A DNA stretch of 8,928 bases from Zoogloeaceae bacterium (lineage in GTDB: Bacteria; Pseudomonadota; Gammaproteobacteria; Burkholderiales; Rhodocyclaceae): assembly GCA_031281985.1 (NCBI GenBank), contig JAITEO010000293.1, positions 1-8,928 on the forward strand, written 5' to 3'. Position 1 is the first letter of the stretch; each line of letters starts with the position of its first letter. The translations under genes were made by a program, and so were the position numbers. The notes under the pieces were generated by a model, which saw only the letters and a list, made by a program, of their open reading frames with translations, was not told where the DNA came from and did no database searches. Shown piece after piece: positions 1 through 7,958 of the stretch.

Positions 1-6
1 GACGTT

Positions 7-1275
7 TTACTTTGCCTCTTCAAAGCACCCAACCTTGCGCAGCGGCGCGAAGCGCCAGCTCAGGATGCCGACGACGCCCAGGGTGCACAGGCCGCCGAGG
101 ATGGCGGCGGGGACGGGGCCGAAGCAGGCGGCGCTCACGCCTGCGCGGAATTCGCCCAACTCGTTGGAAGCGCCGATGAACAGCATATTCACCGCGCTTA
201 CCCGTCCGCGCATGGCGTCCGGCGTGGAAAACTGCACCAGCGCGCCGCGAATGTAGACGCTCACCATGTCCGCCGCGCCTGCAATCATCAGCGCCACGAA
301 GGAAAGCCAGAAAACGCGCGAACAGGCAAACACCAGATTGGCCAGGCCGAACACGGCCACCGCGATGAACAGGATTCTGCCCACATGGCGATTGAAGGGC
401 TTGAGGCTGAGAAAAAGCCCCACGCCCACCTCGCCCAGCGCAATGGCGCTGCGCAGCGCGCCCAGCCCTTCCGAACCCACATGCAGGATTTCCTTGGCGT
501 AAATCGGCAGCAGGGCCACCGCGCCGCCCAGCAGCACGGCAAACAGATCCAGCGAGATGCTGCCCAGGATGATGGGACGGTTGCGGATGAAATCGAGTCC
601 CAGGGCGAATCGCCGCCACATGCTACTGGAATTTACTGCGCCTTCGTCCCGTTCGCTTCGTTCGCCCGCATGCTGGGTCTGGACGTAGGTCAGCAACAGG
701 ACGCCCAGGAAAAAGCACAGGGCGCATACCGCGTAGGCGCAGACACCGCCGCCCAGGGCGTACAGCAGGCCGCCGAGCAGCGGCCCGCCGATGCTGGCGG
801 CGCGCATCAACATGCCGTTGGCGGCAATGGCCTGCGCCAGTTGTTCGCGCGGCACGATCTGCGGCAGGAGACTTTGCACCGCCGGGCCGGAAAAGGCGCG
901 CGACGCGCCAAACAGGAGCAGCGTCAGGTAGATTCCCGTGACAGAACCCTGGGTTTGCCCGGATATCCACCACAAGGCGCAGGCGCACAGCAGGGCGACG
1001 CCCCAGCTCGCCATCAGGATGGGCTTGCGCGCGCGGCGATCCATCAGATCGCCCGCCGGCATGAGCAGGAACAGCATGGGCAGGAACTGCGCCAATCCCA
1101 CATAGGCCAGCGCCAGCGCGTCATGGGTCAATTCATACACCTGCCAGGCCACCACCACCGCCTGGATCTGCGTGGCAAACATCCCCGCCAGCCGCGCCAA
1201 CAGGAACGCCCGGAAACCGCGATTGCGATAAGGCCCGGCGGGAAAGGCGCGAAGGATGTTTTTGGCAGGCGACAT
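7..1275 (-). CDS. MFS transporter, EntS-like (MFS_3 type) exporter
   Basis: A 422-residue polytopic membrane protein, the usual length for a 12-helix major facilitator. The hydrophobic segments fall into two halves separated by a charged cytoplasmic loop at about residues 200-222 (AGERSERDEG region). A motif-A-like loop GDLMDRRARK is at residues 75-84. The C-terminal half has TPDAMRGRVSAVN (351-363) and SNELGEFRAG (370-379), signatures I associate with the EntS/MFS_3 branch of putative drug or siderophore exporters. Members work in the inner membrane as proton-driven efflux pumps; the substrate cannot be read from the sequence, and no siderophore or resistance genes are adjacent. The gene is complete, with a TAA stop at 7-9. 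The ATG at 1275 precedes a plausible N-terminus (MSPAKNILRAF), but no clear Shine-Dalgarno is visible. It is separated from purA by 282 bases of repeat-rich DNA, so it is probably transcribed independently. Confidence 0.88.
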   Translation of the reverse strand: MSPAKNILRAFPAGPYRNRGFRAFLLARLAGMFATQIQAVVVAWQVYELTHDALALAYVGLAQFLPMLFLLMPAGDLMDRRARKPILMASWGVALLCACALWWISGQTQGSVTGIYLTLLLFGASRAFSGPAVQSLLPQIVPREQLAQAIAANGMLMRAASIGGPLLGGLLYALGGGVCAYAVCALCFFLGVLLLTYVQTQHAGERSERDEGAVNSSSMWRRFALGLDFIRNRPIILGSISLDLFAVLLGGAVALLPIYAKEILHVGSEGLGALRSAIALGEVGVGLFLSLKPFNRHVGRILFIAVAVFGLANLVFACSRVFWLSFVALMIAGAADMVSVYIRGALVQFSTPDAMRGRVSAVNMLFIGASNELGEFRAGVSAACFGPVPAAILGGLCTLGVVGILSWRFAPLRKVGCFEEAK

Positions 1276-1305
1276 GAAAGGGACGGAAGATAAGGAAACA
1301 ACGAA

Positions 1306-1380
1306 AAGTGGAACTCTACTTTTGCCGGTTCAAATGGCAAAACGAACAGGCAAAGTGGGTGCGATAGTAAAAGTGGAAGA
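1306..1380. repeat. Remnant resembling an IS21-family terminal region
   Basis: On the plus strand this stretch holds two AAAAGTGG blocks (near 1304-1311 and 1368-1375), the motif GGGTGCGATAGTAAAAGTGG (1357-1376) and a short inverted repeat TTTTGCC/GGCAAAA (1320-1326 and 1336-1342). Read on the minus strand it gives repeated CCACTTTT blocks with a TATCGCACCC spacer, an arrangement I recognise from the multiple terminal repeats of IS21-family insertion sequences. No istA or istB coding sequence remains nearby. Seen: the repeated blocks. Inferred: IS21 ancestry. It lies directly upstream of the MFS gene and may supply or disrupt its promoter. Confidence 0.45.
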
Positions 1381-1409
1381 TGCTATGTTGATAATTCATC
1401 CCGGACGGA

Positions 1410-1486
1410 GCGCCGCCGCTTGCCAACGCGCCGTGCCGCCCTCTCCCCCAAAGGAATGGGGGAGAGGGGACGGCAAGCGGTGGCGC
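1410..1486. repeat. Interrupted inverted repeat / strong hairpin between purA and the MFS gene
   Basis: A perfect 11-bp stem CCCTCTCCCCC (1439-1449) and GGGGGAGAGGG (1458-1468) encloses an 8-base loop. Outside it, 1410-1424 pairs with 1472-1486 with one mismatch (the CGCTTGCC and GGCAAGCG cores). The left side has about 14 unpaired bases between the two stems and the right side 3, so the structure has an asymmetric internal loop. It lies 72 bases past the purA stop and could end the operon transcript, but there is no T-run on the minus-strand exit side, so it is not a canonical intrinsic terminator. A palindromic intergenic repeat is equally plausible. Confidence 0.6.
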
Positions 1487-1500
1487 TGCGTTGGGTTTCG

Positions 1501-1519
1501 CCACTTTTCATTGCACCCC
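1501..1519 (-). repeat. IS21-end-like motif, inverted copy
   Basis: The plus strand reads CCACTTTTCATTGCACCCC; its complement is GGGGTGCAATGAAAAGTGG. This matches the motif at 1357-1376, 7959-7978 and 8744-8765 but in the opposite orientation. It lies about 40 bases beyond the purA stop. The motif match is seen directly; relation to an IS21-type end is inference. Confidence 0.45.
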
Positions 1520-1543
1520 GTTCTGACGAGGCAGGAGCGATCC

Positions 1544-1564
1544 TCTGTCTTCTGCCCTCAGTCC
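1544..1564. repeat. Degenerate tandem heptamer (TCTGTCY) overlapping the purA stop
   Basis: Three consecutive 7-base units read TCTGTCT, TCTGCCC and TCAGTCC on the plus strand. The last unit contains the complement of the purA stop (1558-1560) and part of the codons just before it. The same heptamer family occurs at 7984-7998 and 8106-8126. It is degenerate here, consistent with an old copy. Confidence 0.55.
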
Positions 1565-2889
1565 TCTGAATCGCTGAACGGATGGTGTCGCAGGATGGTT
1601 TCGGCGCGTTCTGGGCCGGTGGAGATGATGGCGATTGGCGTCTGGCAGAGTTCTTCCAGGCGGGTCAGGTAGGCGCGGGCGTTTTGCGGGAGGTCTTCCC
1701 AGCGTTGGAGGCCGTTGGTGTGTTCCTTCCAGCCGGGCAGGGTCTCGAAAACGGGTTCGCAGCGCGCCACCTCGTCCGCGCCGATGGGCAGGAGGTCGAT
1801 GTGTTGGCCATCCAGCCGGTAGCCGGTGCAGATGTCCAGCGTCTCCAGGCCATCCAGCACGTCGAGCTTGGTGACGCACAACCCCGACAGGCCATTGATC
1901 AGGGCGGAACGGCGCAGCAAGGCCGCGTCGAACCAGCCGCAACGCCGCGCCCTGCCGGTGACGGTGCCGAACTCCCGGCCTTTTTTCGACATCTGATATC
2001 CAGGCGTCCCCTCCGTCGCAATATCCAGTTCCGAAGGAAAAGGACCGCCGCCCACGCGGGTGCAATACGCCTTGGTAATGCCCAGAACATAATGCAGCAT
2101 GCCGGGGCCGATGCCGGAACCCGCCGCCGCCTGTCCCGCCACGCAATTGCTGGAAGTGACGAACGGATAAGTGCCGTGATCGATGTCGAGCAGCGCCCCC
2201 TGCGCCCCTTCAAAGAGCAGGTTTTGTCCCTTGCGATGCGCGGCATGGAGCGCCGCCGATACATCCGTTACCAACGGCTTGATGCGCTCGCCGTCGGCAA
2301 GCGCTCCTTCCAGCGTCTCTGCATACTCCACCGCCTTGGCGTCCAGGTAGCGGGTGAGCGTGAAATTGTGGTAATCCAGTACTTCCGCCAGTTTTTCGGC
2401 AAAGCGCTTGCGATCGAAAAGGTCATAGACCCGAAGCCCGCGCCGCGCCACCTTGTCTTCATAGGCGGGGCCAATGCCCTTGCCGGTGGTGCCGATCTTG
2501 GCCTTCGGGTCGCGCCGGGCTTCCCGCGCCTGATCGAGCGCCGCGTGATAGGGCAGGATCAGCGGGCAGCCGGGACTGATGCCCAGACGCCCCAAGACCT
2601 CGATGCCGCCCTCTTCCAGCGCGTCGATTTCCTTTAGCAGATGCCGGATGTCCAGCACCACGCCATTGCCGATATAGCAGCGCACGCCGGGACGAACGAT
2701 GCCGGAAGGCACGAGATTCAGCTTGTATTCGCGCCGCGCCGCGCCATAGCCGACCACCAGCGTGTGCCCGGCGTTGTGCCCGCCCTGGAAGCGCACCACG
2801 CCCGCCGCGCTGTCGGTCAGCCAGTCGACGATCTTGCCCTTTCCCTCGTCGCCCCATTGGGTGCCGACGACTACCACATTCCTGGCCAT
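1558..2889 (-). CDS. purA: Adenylosuccinate synthetase
   Basis: Catalyses the GTP-dependent joining of IMP and aspartate to adenylosuccinate, the first committed step of AMP synthesis, in the cytoplasm. At 443 residues it is slightly longer than the E. coli enzyme (432). All signatures are present: the phosphate loop GDEGKGK (13-19) with catalytic Asp14, GGHNAGHT (36-43) with catalytic His42, [14 protein letters not shown] (133-146), [10 protein letters not shown], the conserved [11 protein letters not shown], and [15 protein letters not shown] in the C-terminal half. The ATG at 2889 gives the standard [19 protein letters not shown] beginning, and AAGGA lies about 8 bases upstream, inside the end of hisZ. 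The hisZ stop is only 4 bases upstream, so it is probably the last gene of the hfq operon. The family normally ends close to the RHPF motif; here the protein ends HHPFSDSED, and the final codons run into a heptamer repeat. Confidence 0.98.
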   Translation of the reverse strand: MARNVVVVGTQWGDEGKGKIVDWLTDSAAGVVRFQGGHNAGHTLVVGYGAARREYKLNLVPSGIVRPGVRCYIGNGVVLDIRHLLKEIDALEEGGIEVLGRLGISPGCPLILPYHAALDQAREARRDPKAKIGTTGKGIGPAYEDKVARRGLRVYDLFDRKRFAEKLAEVLDYHNFTLTRYLDAKAVEYAETLEGALADGERIKPLVTDVSAALHAAHRKGQNLLFEGAQGALLDIDHGTYPFVTSSNCVAGQAAAGSGIGPGMLHYVLGITKAYCTRVGGGPFPSELDIATEGTPGYQMSKKGREFGTVTGRARRCGWFDAALLRRSALINGLSGLCVTKLDVLDGLETLDICTGYRLDGQHIDLLPIGADEVARCEPVFETLPGWKEHTNGLQRWEDLPQNARAYLTRLEELCQTPIAIISTGPERAETILRHHPFSDSED

Positions 2890-2893
2890 GTCC

Positions 2894-4051
2894 TTAATCC
2901 TTCGTCATGAGTATTGTCCAGCCGCCGTCTTGTCGCACAAGCCGGCGGCCACCCTGTGCCGCATCCTCCTCGCCGGGCAGGCGTTCCAGCACGCATTCGC
3001 CCGCGTCGCGCAAACGCCGGATGGCCGCCGCGAGTTCTGCGTCCTCGCCCGCGTGGGGCGCGCAAATGGCCGCTTGCGCCGCAACCGGCGGCAAGAGGCG
3101 CACCAGTTCGCGCAAATCCAGGGAAAACCCCGTTGCCGGACGCGCCCGGCCAAAACTCGCGCCCACGCCATCGTAGCGTCCGCCCAGCGCCACCGCCGCC
3201 GGATGTCCGGGCGCGTAGGCGGCAAAGACCGCGCCATTGTGATAGTGGTAGCCGCGCAGATCGGCCAGATCGAGGGAAACCGGGACCTCGGGCACGGCCT
3301 TTGCCAGACGCGCCAGCGTTTCCAGCGCGGCGTCGATTTCCGGCAGCCGGGGCAAGCGCGCGCGCGCCTTTGCCAGCACCGTCTCCGGCTCGCCGTACAG
3401 CTGCGGCAGCGCCATGAGCGCCGCGCCGAATGGGGCGCTCTCCTTGGGCAATCCGGCGCAAAAGGCGGCAAGCCCCGGCACATCCTTGTTTTGCAGCAGG
3501 CCAAACAGGGGTTCCTCCGCATCCGCCGCAATCTTCGCGGCGCGAAAGAGCGCGCGAAAAAGGCCGACATGCCCCAGATCCACCCGGCAATCCGGCAGCA
3601 CGGCGCACTGCAACGCCTCGATGAGCAGGCGCAGGATTTCGATATCCGCCTCCACGCCCGCGTAGCCGTAGATTTCCGCGCCTATCTGCAAGGGTTCGCG
3701 GCTGGAAAGCAGGCTTTCTGGACGCGCGCGCAGGACGCTGCCGCAATAACAGAGGCGGGTGACGCCTTCCTGATTCAGAAGATGCGCGTCGATGCGCGCC
3801 ACCTGCGGCGTCATGTCGGCGCGCACGCCCAGCGTGCGCCCGGAAAAGGCGTCGGCGAGCTTGCAGGTGCATAGCGACAGGTCTTGTCCCGCGCCGGTCA
3901 GGAGCGATTCCAGATATTCCACCAGCGGCGGCATCACCAGCGCGAACCCGTGCCGGGCAAAGCCATCCAGTATCCGCCGCCGCATCGCCTCGATGCGCGC
4001 CGCCTCCCACGGCAGGGCGTCCGCCAGATGTTCGGGCAGCAGCCAGTTCAT
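2894..4051 (-). CDS. hisZ: ATP phosphoribosyltransferase regulatory subunit
   Basis: HisZ is a catalytically inactive paralogue of histidyl-tRNA synthetase. It assembles with short-form HisG to make active, histidine-regulated ATP phosphoribosyltransferase, the first enzyme of histidine synthesis. The 385-residue product has the class II synthetase-like core: [16 protein letters not shown] (75-90), the [11 protein letters not shown] strand (101-111), [10 protein letters not shown] (121-130) and, late, [20 protein letters not shown]. It ends [19 protein letters not shown], as is typical of beta-proteobacterial HisZ. I chose the ATG at 4051 ([14 protein letters not shown]) rather than one nine codons upstream at 4078: it matches the family N-terminus and forms an ATGA overlap with the stop of the preceding gene. 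No good Shine-Dalgarno is visible, which fits translational coupling. Presence of hisZ implies that HisG in this genome lacks its regulatory domain. Confidence 0.95.
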   Translation of the reverse strand: MNWLLPEHLADALPWEAARIEAMRRRILDGFARHGFALVMPPLVEYLESLLTGAGQDLSLCTCKLADAFSGRTLGVRADMTPQVARIDAHLLNQEGVTRLCYCGSVLRARPESLLSSREPLQIGAEIYGYAGVEADIEILRLLIEALQCAVLPDCRVDLGHVGLFRALFRAAKIAADAEEPLFGLLQNKDVPGLAAFCAGLPKESAPFGAALMALPQLYGEPETVLAKARARLPRLPEIDAALETLARLAKAVPEVPVSLDLADLRGYHYHNGAVFAAYAPGHPAAVALGGRYDGVGASFGRARPATGFSLDLRELVRLLPPVAAQAAICAPHAGEDAELAAAIRRLRDAGECVLERLPGEEDAAQGGRRLVRQDGGWTILMTKD

Positions 4052-4245
4052 CGAAACACCAGCGACAGGACAAACCACAACGTCAGCCCCAGCAGCATGG
4101 AAGACAGGCCGAGAAAGCGAATCTGCCCGTCGGAAAGCTGCGCCAGCCGCCGGAACGCCTCGCGCCAGACGGCGGGCGCGGCAAAGGGCATCAGCCCCTC
4201 GATCACCAGCATCAGGGCAAAGGCGAGCAGCAGGCTCTGCGTCAT
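4048..4245 (-). CDS. DUF2065 (YjeT-like) small inner-membrane protein
   Basis: A 65-residue protein with two hydrophobic segments: about residues 4-20 ([17 protein letters not shown]) and 44-64 ([20 protein letters not shown]). A short amphipathic and charged stretch lies between them ([18 protein letters not shown]). Size, topology and position immediately after hflC match the DUF2065 family, including E. coli YjeT, which sits in the same neighbourhood. The function is unknown; location suggests a link to the HflK/HflC membrane complex, but this is inference. The start overlaps the hflC stop and the stop overlaps the hisZ start, each as ATGA, so all three are probably translated together. 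Confidence 0.9.
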   Translation of the reverse strand: MTQSLLLAFALMLVIEGLMPFAAPAVWREAFRRLAQLSDGQIRFLGLSSMLLGLTLWFVLSLVFR

Positions 4246-5111
4246 CGGGCGTTCTTCAGGTAGCGGAAGAATTCGGAATTGGGTTCCACCACCAGCACAT
4301 CCTGCTTGCTCTTGAAGGTCTCGCGATAGGCTTCCATGCTGCGATAGAAGGCATAGAACTCCGGATCGCGGCTGAAAGCCTTCGCGTAAATGGCGGCAGC
4401 CTGGGCATCGCCCTCGCCCTTGATTTTCTGCGCGGCGTTGTATGCCTGCGCCAGCAGTTCCACGCGCTTGCGATCCGCAATCGCGCGCGTGGTTTCGTAT
4501 TGCTTCGCGCCTTCGGCGCGCAGCTGGTTGGCCACCTGCTTTCTTTCGGAACGCATGCGCTCATAGACACTGTCCGCGACATTGTTCGGCAGTTCCACCC
4601 GCTTCAAGCGCACATCCAACACCTGTACGCCGATTTTCTGCGCGTCCTCGTTGGCCTTGGCGCGCATGCCGTCCATGATTTTCTGGCGCTCGTCGGAAAT
4701 CACCTGCCGCACCGTGCGCGTGCCGAATTCGGCACGCAAACCGGCGTTGATGGTCTGCATCAGGCGGGTGCTGGCGCGGGATTCATCGCCGCCCACGGAA
4801 ACGTAATACAGTTCGGGATCGACGATGCGCCACTTGACATAGGAATCGACCTGCACATTCTTCTTTTCCGAAGTGATGAACAGTTCCGGTTCCTGGCTGT
4901 CGATGGTCAATACCCGTTTGTCGAAAACGCGCACATTCTGGATCAACGGCCATTTGAAATGCAGCCCCGGCTCGGTGATCGTCCGCTTGACTTCCCCCAT
5001 CTGGAACAACAGGGCGTAATGACGCTGATCCACGGTGAAGAACACCATGTAGGCCAGCGCCAGAAGGCCGGCCAGGATGAGCGGCACGACATGCAAAAGG
5101 TTTTTTTTCAT
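4242..5111 (-). CDS. hflC: SPFH protein HflC, FtsH-modulating complex
   Basis: HflC and HflK form a large membrane assembly facing the periplasm that surrounds and modulates the FtsH protease. The product is 289 residues, with one N-terminal membrane anchor (about 8-26, [18 protein letters not shown]) followed by an SPFH/band-7 domain: [33 protein letters not shown], and the [17 protein letters not shown] segment. A charged helical region rich in Arg, Glu and Ala follows (about 185-245). The end, [20 protein letters not shown], is typical of HflC. GGGAGG (5119-5124) lies 7 bases upstream of the ATG, and the hflK stop shares one base with it (TGATG). The start is followed by a run of eight A residues (plus-strand T-run 5101-5108). 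Confidence 0.97.
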   Translation of the reverse strand: MKKNLLHVVPLILAGLLALAYMVFFTVDQRHYALLFQMGEVKRTITEPGLHFKWPLIQNVRVFDKRVLTIDSQEPELFITSEKKNVQVDSYVKWRIVDPELYYVSVGGDESRASTRLMQTINAGLRAEFGTRTVRQVISDERQKIMDGMRAKANEDAQKIGVQVLDVRLKRVELPNNVADSVYERMRSERKQVANQLRAEGAKQYETTRAIADRKRVELLAQAYNAAQKIKGEGDAQAAAIYAKAFSRDPEFYAFYRSMEAYRETFKSKQDVLVVEPNSEFFRYLKNAR

Positions 5112-6361
5112 CAGCGCGCCTCCCGTTCACGACTCAGCTCGCCACGGGCAACGCCACTTCCCGCGGCGGGCGATCTGGTGGTTTCCTCCGGCCGCTGCGG
5201 CGACGAGGCGGCGCTGCCCGCACCGCCGTTCGCGCCACGCGCCAGCGTGCCGCCCGCTCCCGCCTGCATCAACTGATCCAGCGGCAGGTACAGGAGGTTG
5301 CCCTGTCCCTTGGCATCGACCATCACCTTGCTGGTGTTGGCGTAGACCTGTTGCAGGGTTTCCAGGTACAGGCGTTGCCGGGTGACGCCCGGCGCCTTGG
5401 CGTATTCGGTGAGCACCTGGGAAAAGCGGCTGGCGTCGCCTGTCGCGGTTTCGATCATGCGCTCCTTGTACGCGCTCGCTTCTTCCAGGATGACCGCCGC
5501 CTGGCCTTCGGCCTTGGGCACCACGTCGTTGTAGTACGCCTGGCCTTCGTTTTCCTGGCGAGTCTTGTCCTGCACCGCCTTCACCGCGTCCTCGAACGCC
5601 GCCTGCACCTGTTCGGGCGGCTGGGCGTTTTGCATGGTGACCTTGGAAATCTCTATGCCCGTCTCGTAACGGTCGAGGATTTCCTGCATCAGACTGCTGA
5701 CCTGCTCGGTAACCCCGGTGCGTTCCTCGTTGATGACCACGTCCATCGTCCGCTTCCCCACCACTTCGCGCACCGCTGTTTCCGCCACCTGCATCACCGC
5801 CGCGTCCGGATCGCGATTCTTGAACTGGTAGAAGAACGCGTCCTTGATCCGGTACTGCACGGCAAACTGGATGTCGATGATGTTCTCGTCGCTGGTGAGC
5901 ATCAACGATTCCTTCAATTCCTTGTTGTTCTTGTTCCTCGCGTCGCCGCGATAGCCGATGGTCAGCGAGCGCACCTCCGACACATTGACGATTTCATGCG
6001 TGGCGAACGGATAGGGCAGCCGCCATTGCAGGCCGGGCTGCGTGGTTTCCACGTACTTGCCGAAACGCAGCACCAGCCCGCGCTGCGAGGCATCGACGAT
6101 ATAGATGCCGGAAGCCGCCCACACCACGAAGGCCAGTCCCAGCACGATGGAAATCAAGAGGCGCGGGTCCATCCTCGGCGCATCGTCCCCTTCACCGCCA
6201 TCGCCGCCGCCATTATTGTTGCGCCGTTTTTCCTTCCCCTTGTCGCTGGAAGGAAAGCCGAGCCAATCCTTCAGGTCGCTCCAGAGTTCATCGAAATCGG
6301 GCGGATTGGACGGACGACGCCCTCCGCCGTTATTGCCCCATTGCGGGTCGTTCGTGGACAT
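5111..6361 (-). CDS. hflK: SPFH protein HflK, FtsH-modulating complex
   Basis: Partner of HflC in the inner-membrane complex controlling FtsH. As called the product is 416 residues. The N-terminal cytoplasmic part is rich in Gly and Asn (NDPQWGNNGGGRRP, then NNNGGGDGGEGDD at about 48-60) with a DFDELWSDLKDWLG segment typical of HflK. A single membrane helix follows (about 67-88, LLISIVLGLAFVVWAASGIYIV). The SPFH domain begins VDASQRGLVLRFGKY and contains TSDENIIDIQFAVQYRI and EVVGKRTMDVVINEER. A coiled Ala/Glu/Gln region follows, then LYLETLQQVYAN and a low-complexity tail. I prefer the ATG at 6361 (MSTNDPQWG), which matches related proteins. An in-frame ATG at 6391 would add MILSGLVGIF, a hydrophobic stretch not expected on this N-terminus. 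Neither start has a strong Shine-Dalgarno. Confidence 0.95.
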   Translation of the reverse strand: MSTNDPQWGNNGGGRRPSNPPDFDELWSDLKDWLGFPSSDKGKEKRRNNNGGGDGGEGDDAPRMDPRLLISIVLGLAFVVWAASGIYIVDASQRGLVLRFGKYVETTQPGLQWRLPYPFATHEIVNVSEVRSLTIGYRGDARNKNNKELKESLMLTSDENIIDIQFAVQYRIKDAFFYQFKNRDPDAAVMQVAETAVREVVGKRTMDVVINEERTGVTEQVSSLMQEILDRYETGIEISKVTMQNAQPPEQVQAAFEDAVKAVQDKTRQENEGQAYYNDVVPKAEGQAAVILEEASAYKERMIETATGDASRFSQVLTEYAKAPGVTRQRLYLETLQQVYANTSKVMVDAKGQGNLLYLPLDQLMQAGAGGTLARGANGGAGSAASSPQRPEETTRSPAAGSGVARGELSREREAR

Positions 6362-6415
6362 GAAAATGCCGACTAAGCCAGAGAGAATCATGTATGGATT
6401 TTTCCGTCAGAAACT

Positions 6416-7594
6416 TCAAGATTCATAAGACGCGCCCGGAAAGGATGCACCCGGCAGGGATGCGCCCGGCAGGGACGCTCCCGGCAGGGACGCACCGGGA
6501 CGCAACCGGTCTTGCGCGCATTCGCCCAACGCCGCGCGCAGCAAGGGCAAACCCGCGCCCGTGCGCGCGCTCAATTTGACGCAGCGGATTCTACCATAGT
6601 CATCCCGCTCCACCGCGGGAAGAACACCCGTCAAATCCACCTTGTTCCAGATGAGCATCTGCGGCACCGCGCCCGCGCCGATTTCGGCAAGCACCCGGTC
6701 GACCTCCGCGCGCTGCTCACTGCGCGCGGCGCTGGCGCCATCGACCACATGCAGCAGCAAATCCGCCTTTGTCGTCGCTTCCAGCGTTGCCTGGAACGCC
6801 GCCACCAGGGAATGCGGCAGGTCGCGGATGAAGCCCACGGTATCGGAAAGCACCACGTTGCCCGCGCCTTCCAGCCAGAGCTTGCGCGAAGTGGCGTCCA
6901 GCGTGGCGAACAGTTGATCCGCCGCATAGACCTTGGCATGGGTCAACGCGTTGAACAGGGTGGATTTGCCCGCGTTGGTATAGCCCACCAGGGAAACATT
7001 CAGCGTCTCGCCGCTTGCGCGCGCCTTCCTTTGCACCCCGCGCTGACGGGAAAGGCGTGCCATGCGCTCTTTCAAGGTCTTGACGCGCTTACCCAGCAGG
7101 CGGCGGTCGGTTTCCAGTTGCTTTTCCCCCGGCCCGCGCAGGCCGATGCCGCCGCGTTGCCGTTCCAGGTGCGTCCAGCCGCGCACCAGGCGGGTGGAAA
7201 GGTATTCCAGTTGCGCCAGTTCCACCTGCAATTTCCCTTCGGCGCTCTGCGCGCGCAGGGCGAAGATATCCAGGATCAGGCTGGTGCGGTCGATTACCCG
7301 GCATTCCAGCAAACGCTCCAGATTCCGCAACTGCACCGGCGAGAGATCGTGGTTGAAGACGACCAGATCGGCGCCCACGGCGGCGCGCGTCGCCGCGATT
7401 TCCTCCACCTTGCCCTTGCCGGCAAAGGTGCGCGCGTCCGGACTCTGGCGGCGGCCGCTCACCTCGGCGCACACCGTGCCGCCCGCCGATTCGGTGAGCA
7501 GGCGCAGTTCCTCCAGACGCTCGGCAATATCCGCTTCGCCAAAATCGAGCTGCACCAACACAGCCCGATCACCGGGGGCGGCTCGCTCAAACAT
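6416..7594 (-). CDS. hflX: Ribosome-associated GTPase HflX with repeated C-terminal tail
   Basis: HflX is an Obg-like GTPase that binds the 50S subunit and splits stalled or stress-inactivated ribosomes. The 392-residue product has the N-terminal HflX domain (about 1-195) with FAGKGKVEEI (57-66), the DLSPVQLRNLE segment and the glycine-rich GGIGLRGPGE (148-157). The GTPase domain has G1 GYTNAGKS (204-211), G2 around FATLDAT, G3 DTVG (251-254), G4 NKVD (317-320) and G5 SARTG (342-346). The last 27 residues are five copies of PGASL or close variants (366-389) ending YES, which is not a feature of the family. The gene follows hfq by 28 bases, the classical hfq-hflX arrangement. The ATG at 7594 gives a sensible start but has little Shine-Dalgarno similarity, so coupling to hfq is likely. 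Confidence 0.97.
   Translation of the reverse strand: MFERAAPGDRAVLVQLDFGEADIAERLEELRLLTESAGGTVCAEVSGRRQSPDARTFAGKGKVEEIAATRAAVGADLVVFNHDLSPVQLRNLERLLECRVIDRTSLILDIFALRAQSAEGKLQVELAQLEYLSTRLVRGWTHLERQRGGIGLRGPGEKQLETDRRLLGKRVKTLKERMARLSRQRGVQRKARASGETLNVSLVGYTNAGKSTLFNALTHAKVYAADQLFATLDATSRKLWLEGAGNVVLSDTVGFIRDLPHSLVAAFQATLEATTKADLLLHVVDGASAARSEQRAEVDRVLAEIGAGAVPQMLIWNKVDLTGVLPAVERDDYGRIRCVKLSARTGAGLPLLRAALGECAQDRLRPGASLPGASLPGASLPGASFPGASYES
6425..6499 (-). repeat. 15-bp minisatellite, five units, in the 3' end of hflX
   Basis: Five consecutive 15-base units, each encoding Pro-Gly-Ala-Ser-(Leu, Leu, Leu, Phe or Tyr). On the minus strand the first is CCCGGTGCGTCCCTG. Differences are mainly at third codon positions of Gly and Ala, and the last two units are more diverged at the fifth codon. 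The unit length is a multiple of three, so gain or loss of units would keep the reading frame. Confidence 0.9.
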
Positions 7595-7622
7595 GCAAGG
7601 AAAGCGACGGTTCCACGCAGGC

Positions 7623-7871
7623 CTATTCTTCTTCGACGCCCTGCGCCTCGACCTGCGCCAGCGTCACCGAACGCGCGGGAACCACCGTGGAAATGGCGTG
7701 TTTATAGACCATCTGGGTGACGGTGTTCTTCAAGAGCACGACATACTGATCGAACGACTCGATCTGTCCTTGCAGCTTGATGCCATTGACCAGATAGATG
7801 GAAACGGGAACATGCTCCCGCCGCAAGGCGTTGAGAAACGGATCTTGCAAAAGTTGCCCCTTGTTGCTCAT
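7623..7871 (-). CDS. hfq: RNA chaperone Hfq
   Basis: Hfq is a homohexameric Sm-like protein that pairs small RNAs with mRNAs. The 82-residue product begins [19 protein letters not shown] and is nearly identical to the E. coli core. Sm1 covers [20 protein letters not shown] (23-42) and Sm2 contains [14 protein letters not shown] (54-67), including the YKHAIS motif of the proximal RNA-binding face. Gln9 matches E. coli Gln8, and Arg17/Arg18 sit in the rim region. The C-terminal tail is short (about 15 residues against about 35 in E. coli) but keeps an acidic tip (GVEEE), a feature known to aid RNA release in other Hfq proteins. The TAG stop is followed 28 bases later by hflX. GGAG lies 7 bases upstream of the ATG at 7871. 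This is probably the first gene of the operon. Confidence 0.98.
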   Translation of the reverse strand: MSNKGQLLQDPFLNALRREHVPVSIYLVNGIKLQGQIESFDQYVVLLKNTVTQMVYKHAISTVVPARSVTLAQVEAQGVEEE

Positions 7872-7958
7872 GGACGGACTCCGTGTTGTTGTTATGGAAA
7901 AAAGCGAAGGGGGAATTTAACCCGATTCCGCGAGCGAACGCCAGCGGGAAATCGCAAA

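Noticed and set aside
645..672. GTTCGCTTCGTTCGC in the central loop of the MFS gene, similar to GCTCGCTACGCTCGC near 8001-8015
   Set aside because: Short and GC-rich, and in the MFS gene it encodes an ordinary charged loop; similarity is too limited to claim a shared repeat.
385..1293. Plus-strand open frame (302 codons) opposite the MFS gene
   Set aside because: Gln/Ala/His-rich antisense shadow of a convincing transporter.
1276..1557. Short open frames in the purA-MFS gap
   Set aside because: They run through palindromes and repeat motifs and show no ribosome site or conserved domain.
2762..3874. Plus-strand open frame (370 codons) opposite hisZ
   Set aside because: Antisense shadow of hisZ with Arg/Gln/Ala-rich content and no start signal.
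2871..4073. Minus-strand open frame (400 codons) in another frame over hisZ
   Set aside because: Same strand but shifted relative to the clear HisZ protein; Gly/Arg/Ala-rich with no domain.
3792..5276. Long plus-strand open frame (494 codons) across hisZ, DUF2065 and hflC
   Set aside because: It is antisense to three well-supported genes, has low-complexity Arg/His/Ala-rich composition and matches no family I recognise; GC-rich DNA produces such frames.
6361..6391. Upstream start for HflK adding MILSGLVGIF
   Set aside because: No better ribosome site, and the hydrophobic addition does not fit the cytoplasmic N-terminus of HflK; MSTNDPQWG matches the family.
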